Assembly: GCF_002499975.2 (NCBI RefSeq)
Contig: NZ_CP052766.1
Span: forward strand, 248,001 to 312,000
Direction: 5' to 3'
Source: Alteromonas pelagimontana
GTDB lineage: Bacteria > Pseudomonadota > Gammaproteobacteria > Enterobacterales > Alteromonadaceae
Length of the DNA: 64,000 nt
The notes under the pieces are model-generated. The model did no database searches, was not told the origin of the DNA, and worked only from the letters and a program-made list of their open reading frames with translations. Of the stretch, positions 26,447 to 35,154 are shown piece by piece (the first letter of the stretch is position 1; each line of letters starts with the position of its first letter). The translations under genes were made by a program, and so were the position numbers.

Positions 26447-26923
26447 GTGACTCCGGCTATAAATTTACTTAAGAAAAGGAAGCTTCCTTTTAACGTTCAT
26501 AAATACGAGCATGATCCGGACGCAACGTCCTACGGACTGGAAGCTGCCAACAAGTTGGCGCTGCCCTACGCGCAAGTGTTCAAAACACTGGTCGTTGAAT
26601 TAGATAATAAAGAACTGGCTGTTGCCATTTTACCGGTAGATAAAAGGTTAAATTTAAAGAGTATGGCGAAAGCCTGTGGCAGCAAAAAAGCCGCTATGGC
26701 TGCCCCTGATGATGTCGCTAGAAGTACTGGTTACGTGTTAGGTGGCGTAAGCCCTTTGGGCCAGAAGAAAGCATTGATCACGCGGCTGGATTCGAGTGCC
26801 GAATTGCTTTCTGTCATTTTTGTCAGTGCCGGGCGCCGCGGGCTTGAAGTGTCTCTATCTCCTCAAGATATGTTGGCGCTTACCAGAGGCAAATTCGCCC
26901 CACTCACGCAACCTGAAGATTAG
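26447..26923 (+). CDS. ybaK: Cys-tRNA(Pro)/Cys-tRNA(Cys) deacylase
   Basis: 158 residues from a GTG start with GAGGATAA upstream. YbaK hydrolyses Cys mischarged on tRNA(Pro). The fold is read from FNVHKYEHDPDATSYGLEAANKL, the conserved QVFKTLVVELD, the Lys-rich LNLKSMAKACGSKKAAMA and GYVLGGVSPLGQKKALI with the G-x-x-S-P motif. Complete; cytoplasmic. Possibly co-transcribed with the upstream acylase because of the 9-nt gap, without an obvious functional link. Confidence 0.92.
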   Translation: MTPAINLLKKRKLPFNVHKYEHDPDATSYGLEAANKLALPYAQVFKTLVVELDNKELAVAILPVDKRLNLKSMAKACGSKKAAMAAPDDVARSTGYVLGGVSPLGQKKALITRLDSSAELLSVIFVSAGRRGLEVSLSPQDMLALTRGKFAPLTQPED

Positions 26924-27117
26924 ATTTTCACTGTATAGGTCAGTGGAATTAACGACCGTAATCCCCACCGAGTTCATCTGACTCTAAACGGATTTTTTCT
27001 GATGCTGCCCCCATTCTGCAATTTTTGCCCTATAGTTTGAATAGGAGTATCACTTGCTGCTACCTTGACGATAATGTTCCACATTATGATTCAGGCTCAC
27101 ATAAGGAACCTGCACAA

Positions 27118-29106
27118 ATGGCATCCAATCCCACTATGCTGCGCACAAAAGCAAAATATCTTGGCCTTGTGCTGATGATCGCAGCGGTGATAGTTATTTA
27201 TCTGGTTTTGCAATTTCTTGCCTTGCCCATTATTCAGCATCAGGTGGAACAAAAGGAGCTACAACGCGTATCCGCCGGTGCAAATAGCATCAAAGCATAA
27301 CTTGTAAAAGGTGAAGTTCTGGCTAAAAGTCTCGCAGCGCTTTCAGAAACGTTACCTTCGGATGGGGTTAGCTATAGAGCAGTGTTTGCCCAGATAATCA
27401 GCCACTATGATGATAAAAGTATTGTCGGTGGCGGCATTTGGCCAGAACCCAATGCTTTCGATTCAGCAAACATCCGCAACGCGTTCTTCTGGTCAAGAAG
27501 TTCGTCTGGCCAGATGGTCTATTCTAATGACTACAACCTTCCCTCCGGCCCGGGTTACCATACAGAAGCTTGGTACTTAGTGGGTAAAAAGCTGGGTCCC
27601 GGCGAATGCGGCTGGTCGCAAGCCTACGAAGATCCCACCACAAAAACAGCTATGGTGACCTGTACGGTTCCTGTTTACAAAAGGGGGAATTTCTGGGGCG
27701 TGGCCACCATTGATATGATGTTGGACAGCTTGGATACATTACTTCAGTCTCAAAACGATGAGTCGGGTGGCTATGCATTTTTGTTAGGGCAGAATGCGCA
27801 AGTTATCAGCTTTCCAGATATTAGAAATCAACCCATTGATATGCTTTCTCTGGAAACAGTTGTTGAACGAGATAAGAAGATGGCGCCACTATTAGCAGCA
27901 GTTAATTCCGGCGATCCCATTACGCAACTACCAAAAGGAGTAATTGAAAAAAGCAAGTCGATAGTGTTATTGCAGAACCTCCCTAAACAAAACATTACCT
28001 TTGGGGTTGTATTACCTGAATCTACCTACCTGTCTCCGGTCAGTAAATTGGGATGGTCACTGTACTTGACCATTATTCCACTTTTGATTCTTTTCTCGGC
28101 AATTTTGATTATTAACGCCAACAGCGTGATGAGATGGATAGATGAAACCTCTGATCAGATCCGCAAGCTTTCTACCGGAGGCAGTACCGGCAAATTACGT
28201 ATCGACCGGATGGATGAGATCGGGCAGTTAAAGCAGTCGGTTAACGAGTACAGTGATCATTTACAAGGCCTACTGAAAATGATCACTGTCGAAGCTAAAG
28301 AAGCAAAAAGTCGCTCAGAAGAATTGAGTACAATGGCAAGCTCGCTAAAACAGCGAGCGGAACAACAGCTACAACAGAACCTTACGCTGGCTGCTGCTAT
28401 TACCCAAATGGCATCCAGCGCTGATGAGGTTGCCAGTAACACGCGCAGTACGGCAGAGTCGGTAGATGAATCAAACGGCCTGGTTAGAAGACGCATGACC
28501 GATGTGAAGGCAAACAGTGAAGCGAATCGCCAACTTTCAGAGGTACTTGAGCAAACGGCCGACGTTATTAGTCAGTTATCGTCGAACGCCCAATCTATGG
28601 GTACAATGCTGGAAGTTATCAAAAGTATTGCCGAACAAACCAATTTACTGGCACTAAATGCAGCCATTGAAGCAGCAAGAGCTGGTGAACAAGGTCGCGG
28701 ATTTGCAGTAGTAGCCGATGAGGTAAGAACCCTCGCAGGCCGTTCACAGACCTCCGCTGGCGAAATAGAAAACCTGATTGTGCAGTTACAAACTTCTGCA
28801 AAGCAAGGGGTGGATATTATTCTCAGTTCCCAGAACCTATCCTCAGAATCTCTTACTCGCTCACAAAAAGTAATTGATACTTTTAATGAAATGACGAATA
28901 TGTTTGCCAACGTTACAGAACGTACTTCACAAATTGCCGTTGCTGCAAATGAACAGGCTAACGTTAGCACACAGATTAATGAGCTTGCTGAAAGTATGCG
29001 GGAAAGCAATGAAATGAATAACCGTGATGCTGGTGAGCTAACTGAACTCAGCCAGTCTACTGCGGAATTGGCAGCCCGTTTGTATAATTTGACGCACCAG
29101 CAGTAA
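27118..29106 (+). pseudogene. Methyl-accepting chemotaxis protein gene with an in-frame TAA at codon 61
   Basis: One frame runs from the ATG at 27118 (AAGGA upstream) to 29106, interrupted only by TAA at 27298-27300 just after ANSIKA. The codons on both sides read as one receptor: TM1 (~14-37), a Cache-like sensor (~40-310, [25 protein letters not shown]), TM2 ([16 protein letters not shown]), HAMP, and a signalling domain with the hairpin tip [38 protein letters not shown] single C-to-T change (CAA to TAA) explains it. From the stop the product would be a 60-residue stub; reinitiation at 27382 would lack TM1. No downstream decay is evident, so the loss is recent, a sequencing error, or readthrough. 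Confidence 0.85.
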
Positions 29107-29429
29107 TTCGAGCAGTAGCGGTAGACACGTCGCTAGGGCGCAGCTAAGAGCCGTATGTTTCCAATGGGCCTGCGAACCCAAACGAGTTCACCAGTACTGT
29201 TAGCTATTTTAGGTTAAGGCTTCGATCTTTGCGATCCGCATTTTGCTTTAAATAATTCTGTCTTAATCGCGGCGCGAATTATGGAGCTCCCTCTCGGCAA
29301 AAAAGGTCTGCTAAGCGAATACTAAACAGCAATGAGCAAGACAAGTTAGGACGAAGCCTCCAGTAGCGCTTACAGGCACTTTCATTGCGTTATCAACTGT
29401 TCATACAGGCCCACTGCACTTCACCGCCT
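29107..29429. other. Intergenic region, 323 bp
   Basis: Between the chemotaxis receptor gene and the convergent thioredoxin gene. No gene, repeat or clear terminator recognised. Confidence 0.4.
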
Positions 29430-29768
29430 TCAGTTGATTTGTGAAATTAATCGGCGAACCTCGTCAGAGTTTGTTGGCCTCACTAGACGAGCCACTTCAT
29501 TCCCATCGTGCAGGAGTATCAGAGTCGGCCAAAGCTTTACCTTGAACGCTCGCCCAAGCGGTTTGCCTTTTCCGTCGTAGATTTTAATATGACGCAGTCC
29601 CGAATTTTCAGTTACTACTTCTTTTATCGCAGAACTTGCAGCCTGACAGTGTCCGCACCAGGGCGCGCCAAACTCAAGTACAACGTCACCGGATAACTCG
29701 CTAACTTGTTCAAAGGTAAATGCTTCTTCTGCATAATCAGCGTCGGACTCAATATCATTGGTTTTCAT
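29430..29768 (-). CDS. Thioredoxin-family protein
   Basis: 112 residues, no signal peptide, so cytoplasmic. The active site is APWCGHCQAA, a CGHC motif more like protein disulfide isomerase domains than the CGPC of classical thioredoxin, which suggests a less reducing potential. The cis-Pro loop is KLWPTLILLHDG, and the length fits a single thioredoxin fold with a short acidic N-terminal extension. No redox partner gene is adjacent. Confidence 0.87.
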   Translation of the reverse strand: MKTNDIESDADYAEEAFTFEQVSELSGDVVLEFGAPWCGHCQAASSAIKEVVTENSGLRHIKIYDGKGKPLGRAFKVKLWPTLILLHDGNEVARLVRPTNSDEVRRLISQIN

Positions 29769-30279
29769 TCCGTTACCCCCGCAATTAAATTCTAAGAATG
29801 CTCACTGAAGAGCTGTAAACGCTCATTTAAAGATACGAAATAAAGAGACTAAACGCGAATCAATTTGCTTGTATGTTTTCCAGTGCATGCACCACGTGTA
29901 CGCGGTTTGTTATACCCGTGCTAATTCGTAAACATCAGGCTTCCATATTTGCATGACGATAACGGGGTTTTCGACAGCTTTAAAACCAAACTGTGAATAC
30001 AATCCATGAGCATCGTTTGTGGCAAGCATAATTCGGCGCAGTGCCTATCTTTGCTGAAAAAGCTAGTGGATGAGTTGAAAGATTAAGACTGGGATACCCT
30101 ATGGTACAGACAAAAAAGACAAGGAAGCAACAACTTGCAGGGGTTTGGCCATATGCAAAACCCAATAATCTCAATCAGTTAGTGACGGCTACTGCTCAAA
30201 TGACGGAACGAATGCGGTAATCAGCCTGATAGCTGTCGTATTTTGCGGTTTCTCTCTGATACCTTTTATTTATATGGCT
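29769..30279. other. Intergenic region with a GNAT remnant
   Basis: 511 bp. Contains the acetyltransferase remnant at 29910-30045 and otherwise nothing recognised. Open frames here are short and lack ribosome binding sites. Confidence 0.45.
29910..30045 (-). pseudogene. GNAT acetyltransferase, C-terminal remnant with frameshift
   Basis: Read on the minus strand, ALRRIMLATNDAHGL is followed, one base out of frame, by YSQFGFKAVENPVIVMQIW and KPDVYELARV before a stop. Together these resemble the last ~45 residues of a GNAT N-acetyltransferase, with the typical LAT-x-DAHGLY-x-x-FGF block. An extra G near 30000 breaks the frame, and a TAG stands directly before the fragment, so the N-terminal two thirds are missing. 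Confidence 0.6.
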
Positions 30280-30444
30280 TTACTGTGAGCCAGCCATTTT
30301 TACTAGAAAAAGAGCGAAGGCAATCAAAAAAACGAACCCCGTCACCACCATTAGCGTAAGCGTCTTCGACTTTCGCATTGACTCTAGTAAATCTTTGAGT
30401 GGATCGATAATTAAGGCAAACCCAAGCATTTCAAGCAATTCCAT
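30280..30444 (-). CDS. Small single-pass membrane protein, 54 aa
   Basis: Starts MELLEMLGFALIIDPLKDLL with GGAG seven bases before the ATG. An N-terminal amphipathic helix and a charged stretch (ESMRKSKT) are followed by one strong membrane helix (LMVVTGFVFLIAFALFLV, residues ~32-49) and the tail KMAGSQ. No family recognised. A near-perfect palindrome lies 21-41 nt upstream of the start. The strong ribosome binding site and protein-like composition make it a good candidate for a real small gene. Confidence 0.6.
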   Translation of the reverse strand: MELLEMLGFALIIDPLKDLLESMRKSKTLTLMVVTGFVFLIAFALFLVKMAGSQ

Positions 30445-30464
30445 TGTACATCTCCATTTTTATT

Positions 30465-30485
30465 GACAGCTAACGTTAAGCTGTC
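30465..30485. promoter_or_regulatory. 21-bp palindrome upstream of the 54-aa membrane protein
   Basis: GACAGCTAACG and its opposite arm TTAAGCTGTC form an almost perfect inverted repeat about 21 nt before the ATG on the minus strand. It could be an operator or a leader hairpin; no T-run follows, so a terminator is less likely. Confidence 0.5.
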
Positions 30486-30607
30486 ACTCCCCCCACATAA
30501 ATTAAAGGGGATTTTATTATAAACTCAAGCATGAGGCGATTTGCTCCAATTCATTTCGCCAAAAATTAACCTGAAAAACGTAAAATCTAACAGGCATTAT
30601 TCAATGC

Positions 30608-30630
30608 GTGGAGGCTAAGTTGCGCTCCAC
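30608..30630 (-). other. Hairpin 3' of the orphan lipoprotein gene
   Basis: Arms GTGGAG and CTCCAC enclose an 11-nt loop, about 90 nt past the lipoprotein stop. It has no strong T-run on either side, so a termination role is uncertain. Confidence 0.35.
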
Positions 30631-30719
30631 CAGGTTAAATGAAACGCCCTTTGGTAGCACTCGCAGCGTGTTGTGAGGCGAGATTAGAAATATATCGCTT
30701 CCAAATTCCGTATACACCA

Positions 30720-32015
30720 CTAAATACAAAGTCCACCGCTTACCTTCATAAATTCAAGCTCCTCATTGTCGCCGACAATACGATACCATGTCTGATACGT
30801 GCACCCGCCTACATGATATGTAAACTTTGCTATCATGCCATCGATCTCAATCGAAGAAACTGAAGAGGGTTTTTCCAACCATGTTGCCATCCGCTCATCT
30901 GCGGGATCCACCTCTACTCCCTTGTGTGCGGAGTAAGCCCACAAAGCCGTACTCAAATCCGATGTTTGTTCTATGTAAATGTATTCATTCGGGTTATCGC
31001 TGTAGAAGGCCTGATTAATGGATAAAATGCAAACTGCCTTCTTGGCCTGCCTTTTTTCAATTGGGCATGTAACGAAGTAAAAAAATACTGAGCTTCCTTT
31101 AATTTTGTGGGGAGTAAATGTGAATGTAGTTGCATAGACTAATTCCCTGATGCCGTGCAACAGTAAACTCTGAGGTTTCAGCTCAGGAAAAGAGCCAGTC
31201 AATGCCTTCTCTGTTAATCGGTATCTCCATTCTCCATCACCTGCAAGGGACGCCTTCAAGTTAGACACCCCTTCCAGGCACAATTTCCTATACTTCTCAT
31301 CTGTCTCAGAACAGTATTTTTGTTCCTCACTTATCCAGGAGGAACGAAACTTTTCCGCTTTCTTCTCATCAAGATACTCATAATTAACAGTTAATTCGCG
31401 AATCTTTTTAGAAGGTACTATTTGATGGAGAGCTACGTTATCGGCACCGCGCTTTCGGAAGATATTGTACTCAAACGCAGACTCAAAACGACGGCACACG
31501 CCTTTTGACCAGCAGTGTTGGGCAACTTCAGAATAATTTTCCTTTGAATGAATAACACTATCGGTTTTACACAAGTATTTGTCTGTTTCTTCGGCGACTA
31601 ACTGCTCAGCGGTGATAAAACAATTCACATTTAAAGAAGTATTTGGCCCAGGGTCAAATCCTCGCCAAGCTTTGTACGTTATACCATCGTGAATGAAACA
31701 CATATGCCATTCGTACAAAGCAATGTTTGGAGACCCTTTTCGACTAAAGCCAAAATGCCTAATGACAGCATCTTTCGCAGATACCGAATTCGTACTATAG
31801 ATAGACCTCTTTTCACAACTGGTGTCATTCGCTGCATTTGAAATACGTATTTCGAAACTAATGACATCCTCGCTATCTGTTTCAATCAGATACGTATGGT
31901 GATCTTCGTCAGAGAAAGAACGAGAGTCGTAATGTACGGGGCGTTTATTTCCAGAAGTTGGGACCGTTGAACATGAAGATAAAATTAGACATAACATTAT
32001 TGTTCGAAGTATCAC
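30720..32015 (-). CDS. Hypothetical lipoprotein, 431 aa
   Basis: Start supported by AAGGAAG just upstream of the ATG. The N-terminus MILRTIMLCLILSSCSTVPT has a lipobox LSSC with the lipidated Cys at residue 15, so the protein should be membrane-anchored on the periplasmic side; Ser at +2 favours the outer membrane. The mature chain has several Cys (for example CVCRRFES-like and CPIEKRQAKKAVC regions) that may form disulfides, and ends in GGCTYQTWYRI...GGLCI. No family recognised. It stands in a sparsely coding accessory stretch and may be horizontally acquired. Confidence 0.65.
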   Translation of the reverse strand: MILRTIMLCLILSSCSTVPTSGNKRPVHYDSRSFSDEDHHTYLIETDSEDVISFEIRISNAANDTSCEKRSIYSTNSVSAKDAVIRHFGFSRKGSPNIALYEWHMCFIHDGITYKAWRGFDPGPNTSLNVNCFITAEQLVAEETDKYLCKTDSVIHSKENYSEVAQHCWSKGVCRRFESAFEYNIFRKRGADNVALHQIVPSKKIRELTVNYEYLDEKKAEKFRSSWISEEQKYCSETDEKYRKLCLEGVSNLKASLAGDGEWRYRLTEKALTGSFPELKPQSLLLHGIRELVYATTFTFTPHKIKGSSVFFYFVTCPIEKRQAKKAVCILSINQAFYSDNPNEYIYIEQTSDLSTALWAYSAHKGVEVDPADERMATWLEKPSSVSSIEIDGMIAKFTYHVGGCTYQTWYRIVGDNEELEFMKVSGGLCI

Positions 32016-32282
32016 GTTGCTTCCTTTGCAATATATATAATGACTTCCTGTGAAAGTGCCAGCGTACTCTTGCGCAATTTCGCGAGTTAGCTTTTCTAAG
32101 CCACCGGAGCGCCGGCCGAAGCCATAATTTGCTTGTACAAGATTAAATCATTTGGAGGCTAACATGCATAAACATAGCATGATATTTCCAAAATAGGATA
32201 CACGTAAAGATTTTTATGAAGTAGCTTATCGTGAAGATGGGCGAGGTGTAGCGGCAGTCCCGGGCTTAAACACACACAAAGG

Positions 32283-32543
32283 CTAAATAATTTTTTTTGC
32301 AGAGTTAGCAAACCACATTATGTATGAGCATTGCTTACACACAAAAACAGATGCACTTCTATTTGCCCAATCAAACCCGACAAATGTCGCTCCTGCTGTG
32401 TTTAATTGAGCCTCTCCTGCATCAAAGTGATCGTGGCCACAGTGGACGCACTTTATTTGGACTTGATTTATTTGATACCTATCTGCATTGGCGGCAGATA
32501 TAGCGCCTTTTAAACCTTTCCTTAGCGTTTTGAAAAAAGACAT
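32283..32543 (-). CDS. Small zinc-ribbon protein (DUF2082-like)
   Basis: 86 residues from MSFFKTLRKGLKGA, with AAGGAAG ahead of the ATG; the frame is open further upstream but without a ribosome binding site. Two Cys pairs, CVHCGH (about residue 32) and CKQCSY (about residue 69), would coordinate one zinc in a ribbon. AGATFVGFDWANRSASVFVCKQCSYIMWF fits the DUF2082 nucleic-acid-binding zinc-ribbon pattern. The basic N-terminal helix may be amphipathic. Function unknown; a nucleic-acid role is inference. Confidence 0.62.
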   Translation of the reverse strand: MSFFKTLRKGLKGAISAANADRYQINQVQIKCVHCGHDHFDAGEAQLNTAGATFVGFDWANRSASVFVCKQCSYIMWFANSAKKII

Positions 32544-32581
32544 AAAACTTCCTTTAGTGTATTCCCCCGCATAAAGGGCCG

Positions 32582-32627
32582 TAACACGGAGGCTAACATG
32601 GAGCAAAACGACAGAGCCTACGTGTTA
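32582..32627. promoter_or_regulatory. 13-bp inverted repeat enclosing a ribosome binding site
   Basis: Arms TAACACGGAGGCT and AGCCTACGTGTTA pair at 12 of 13 positions with a 20-nt loop. The left arm contains GGAGG and the loop contains the ATG of a 41-codon frame, so on a plus-strand RNA the hairpin would hide the ribosome binding site. On the minus side it lies 39 nt upstream of the zinc-ribbon gene start. Confidence 0.45.
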
Positions 32628-32723
32628 TTTTCCCAGCGAGCCTGCGAGGATGTAAGTTGGTACGTGTCACATACTGCTCAAGCTTCTCAAGCTCTGGGTT
32701 TGTTAGTCACGAATTTGGAATAA
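32598..32723 (+). CDS. Possible 41-aa small protein
   Basis: MEQNDRAYVLFSQRACEDVS continues to a TAA at 32721. GGAGG lies 5 nt before the ATG. There is no membrane helix or known motif. The start is enclosed by a strong hairpin, which could regulate translation or show that the sequence is purely structural. Weak call based on the ribosome binding site alone. Confidence 0.25.
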   Translation: MEQNDRAYVLFSQRACEDVSWYVSHTAQASQALGLLVTNLE

Positions 32724-33024
32724 GCATAGAGCTTTTTTCCAAGGTAATGAATGTATTTTGAGGGAAAAATCCACCAATACTAAATTTCCCCTTTGTTTTT
32801 ATGGATCCTTGCTTCGAACTCCTCCTATTCGCACGCTACAAATTTTGACTTTCCCTGTCATGAATCTTTGGGAGTGAATCATTATTCACAGTGATGTTTG
32901 AAGATAGAACCTCGTCATGTAAACAAGCAGGCTCAGCGAATCTGCCTGATTAATTGCTTTTATACCAAAAGCACAACAGCGTTGTTAGCCACTAAGCAAG
33001 TTAGCTTTACGTGATCGTAGCACT
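32724..33024. other. Intergenic region, 301 bp
   Basis: Holds only a short inverted repeat (CAGGC...GCCTG around 32927-32948) and no recognisable gene. Confidence 0.35.
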
Positions 33025-33582
33025 CTACTCCGTATCCGCGCTTTGCTGAACATAACGCTCTTGCCACAGCTTGCGCGCTTCTTCCATTTCAGCCTCACTT
33101 GGCGCACTGCCGTTGGAAAGCGTAGTGGCAATGCTTTTTACAATGGTGTCTCTTTTGTTTAATAATGCTTCTGCATTGGGGAAAAGATCTTTGGCCTCGG
33201 GATATTGTTTTTTCAAATCTTCAATTCCCTTCAGTTGATAAAAGCGCTTTTCGAAGCTCTCGTTAAATAAGTCTCTTTTCGCATTAAAAGTGACATAGTT
33301 TTTCGCCTGCTGCGAAGTTAAATAATCAAGTTGTTTTTCCGGTAAGTCAGCCGCCTTGCCGACTTCTCTGGCTTTTTTGAGCCACTGTGTCAGTGCTTCG
33401 TCATCGTTGGCTTTAACGGCATGTTTTATCCCTTCAGACAGATCACTGGCGTGCAGAATATCCATTACTGTAATTACAGGAACATTAGCCGATTCATCTA
33501 CCGCAGAGGTGTGCGAGAGATAGGTTAGCCAACCTCCTGCTGCCACTAAAACCAGAACAATTGCTACAACCAGTTTTTTCAT
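33025..33582 (-). CDS. Hypothetical membrane-anchored periplasmic protein, 185 aa
   Basis: MKKLVVAIVLVLVAAGGWLTYL is an uncleaved anchor or signal peptide. The rest is hydrophilic and helical, rich in Lys, Glu and Ala (LTQWLKKAREVGKAADLPEKQ, FEKRFYQLKGIEDLKKQYPEAKD), and ends acidic. No family recognised; charged, helical, membrane-tethered proteins of this kind often act as periplasmic adaptors. Divergent from the DUF2785 gene. Confidence 0.65.
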   Translation of the reverse strand: MKKLVVAIVLVLVAAGGWLTYLSHTSAVDESANVPVITVMDILHASDLSEGIKHAVKANDDEALTQWLKKAREVGKAADLPEKQLDYLTSQQAKNYVTFNAKRDLFNESFEKRFYQLKGIEDLKKQYPEAKDLFPNAEALLNKRDTIVKSIATTLSNGSAPSEAEMEEARKLWQERYVQQSADTE

Positions 33583-33765
33583 TACTTCTCCATCTGCTTA
33601 TATTTACGCTATAGATATATCTGCTAACTAACATGTAAGCCTATCATAGCCACTTTTGAAAGCTATTCTGTTGCACCAAAATCAGCGAAGAATCCGCAAA
33701 TTGTCGATTTCTTAGCCTCATTGATGATAAATTCATTCAATAAAAAGAGAAAACAGAACGCTATA

Positions 33766-34686
33766 ATGAAAATATCCTACTCCTTGCTGCTTTTGGCTTT
33801 ACTGGCAACAAGCGCAGCGATGCCTGGAACGGCTAAAACCTTGACGTTGTGCTTCGAAAACGGCATCACCTCACAGCGTTGGCATCAGCTCTTGGTCAAT
33901 GGTTTTGCAGATGCGCCAGTATCACTCGGTACCATCAGCAATCAATTAGTCAACTGTTTATCCGCAAGTGAGCCATCAGTTCGCGATGGTATTGGTTTTA
34001 CGGGATTGAGCGTTTTACTGCGGGAAGAAAAGCTCTCCCGGTTAAAAAGAGAAGCTCTGTTTCAGAAATTTATCGAAGATATAAAGAAAAATAACAACAA
34101 TGAAAGTGGCGTATACCTACCTTTCGCGGTCCTTGCGTTAAGCGAAGTGCTTCGAGCAGATCGCATTCGACCCGGTTTGGATTCTTCTCAACGCCAACAC
34201 GCTATCGATACCATTGACGATTATATAAATACGCTCCAGGACTACCGCGGTTTTGACAGCAAAATTGGCTGGCGACATGGCATCGCCCATAGCGCCGATG
34301 CTTTACTCCAGTTGGCACTGAACCGGGCGACAACACCAGAGCAGCTCAAGCAGATAAGTCATGTCATTCTAACTGCAATAACGCCGAATGACGCCACCCA
34401 TATGTTTATCTATGGGGAACCTATGCGACTGGCGCGGGCAATGGGATATGTAATACTAAGAGAAGAGGTGCCGGTCTCTTATTGGTCGGAGCAACTTCGT
34501 CAAGCTGCGTCTCCTGCCCCGCTTGATAGCTGGCAGCAGACGTATCATTCAATGGAAAGTTTAAGTAGGCAACATAACATCCGCAGCTTCTATAACGAAT
34601 TATTGGCCTTCGTTGCATACCAAAATAACGAACGACTAACCACGTTGGCACCAGAAGTTGCCGAAATTGCTCGTTCCATTAAATAA
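33766..34686 (+). CDS. DUF2785 family exported protein
   Basis: 306 residues starting MKISYSLLLLALLATSAAMPGTAKT, which gives a clean signal peptide; upstream in-frame starts (TTG 33721, ATG 33724) would spoil it. The all-helical body carries the DUF2785 signature GWRHGIAHSADALLQLAL and a later MFIYGEPMRLARAMGYVIL. The family has no known function; the helical-repeat appearance suggests a binding protein. Most relatives are cytoplasmic, so the signal peptide is a difference worth noting. Convergent with ihfA across a bidirectional terminator. Confidence 0.75.
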   Translation: MKISYSLLLLALLATSAAMPGTAKTLTLCFENGITSQRWHQLLVNGFADAPVSLGTISNQLVNCLSASEPSVRDGIGFTGLSVLLREEKLSRLKREALFQKFIEDIKKNNNNESGVYLPFAVLALSEVLRADRIRPGLDSSQRQHAIDTIDDYINTLQDYRGFDSKIGWRHGIAHSADALLQLALNRATTPEQLKQISHVILTAITPNDATHMFIYGEPMRLARAMGYVILREEVPVSYWSEQLRQAASPAPLDSWQQTYHSMESLSRQHNIRSFYNELLAFVAYQNNERLTTLAPEVAEIARSIK

Positions 34687-34747
34687 CACTAATGATTTAT
34701 CGTTCAACGGAAAATATCAGCTTATTCCTCATCATTGGCACGGATAC

Positions 34748-34782
34748 TAAAAAGCGAGCTGTCAGAAAAACAACTCGCTTTA
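34748..34782. terminator. Bidirectional terminator between the DUF2785 gene and ihfA
   Basis: Arms AAAGCGAG (34751-34758) and CTCGCTTT (34774-34781). On the minus strand the stem is followed by a T-run, so it should end the pheS-pheT-ihfA transcript; the plus-strand side is weaker. Confidence 0.7.
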
Positions 34783-34851
34783 ACCCCCTAAGCGTCAACG
34801 ATAACTTCGTTATACATCCACAGGGATAGCTTTCTTATGAAGAAAAACTAC

Positions 34852-35151
34852 CTATTCATCCGTAGGTTTTGTGTTTTCAACCCGGCTTTTCAATTTCTGC
34901 CCGGGACGAAAAGTCACCACCCGCCGAGCCTTAATGGGAATGTCCTCTCCCGTTTTAGGATTACGGCCGGGTCGTTCATTCTTATCCCGCAGGTCAAAAT
35001 TACCAAAACCTGATAGTTTCACTTGTTCACCGGATTCTAATGCTTCTTTGACTTCTTCAAAGAAAGACTCCACCAAATCCTTCGCGTCCTTTTTGTTAAT
35101 ACCCAGTTTTTCGAATAAGTGTTCAGCCATCTCGGCTTTGGTCAATGCCAT
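34852..35151 (-). CDS. ihfA: Integration host factor, alpha subunit
   Basis: 99 residues, the usual length. IHF alpha dimerises with IHF beta and bends DNA by about 160 degrees at specific sites. The start [24 protein letters not shown] and the beta-arm region [21 protein letters not shown], with the intercalating Pro in [11 protein letters not shown], separate it from HU. The 3-nt gap after pheT matches the order seen in Escherichia coli. Confidence 0.97.
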   Translation of the reverse strand: MALTKAEMAEHLFEKLGINKKDAKDLVESFFEEVKEALESGEQVKLSGFGNFDLRDKNERPGRNPKTGEDIPIKARRVVTFRPGQKLKSRVENTKPTDE

Positions 35152-35154
35152 AGT

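Noticed and set aside
30639..30863. Plus-strand 74-codon frame beginning MKRPLVALAACCEA
   Set aside because: It overlaps the well-supported lipoprotein gene on the other strand and its composition beyond the first residues is not protein-like.
29980..33010. Integron cassette array with attC sites
   Set aside because: Several GGCTAAC/GTTAGCC strings and hairpins recall attC, but they do not fit RYYYAAC/GTTRRRY, genes point in both directions, and no integrase is present.
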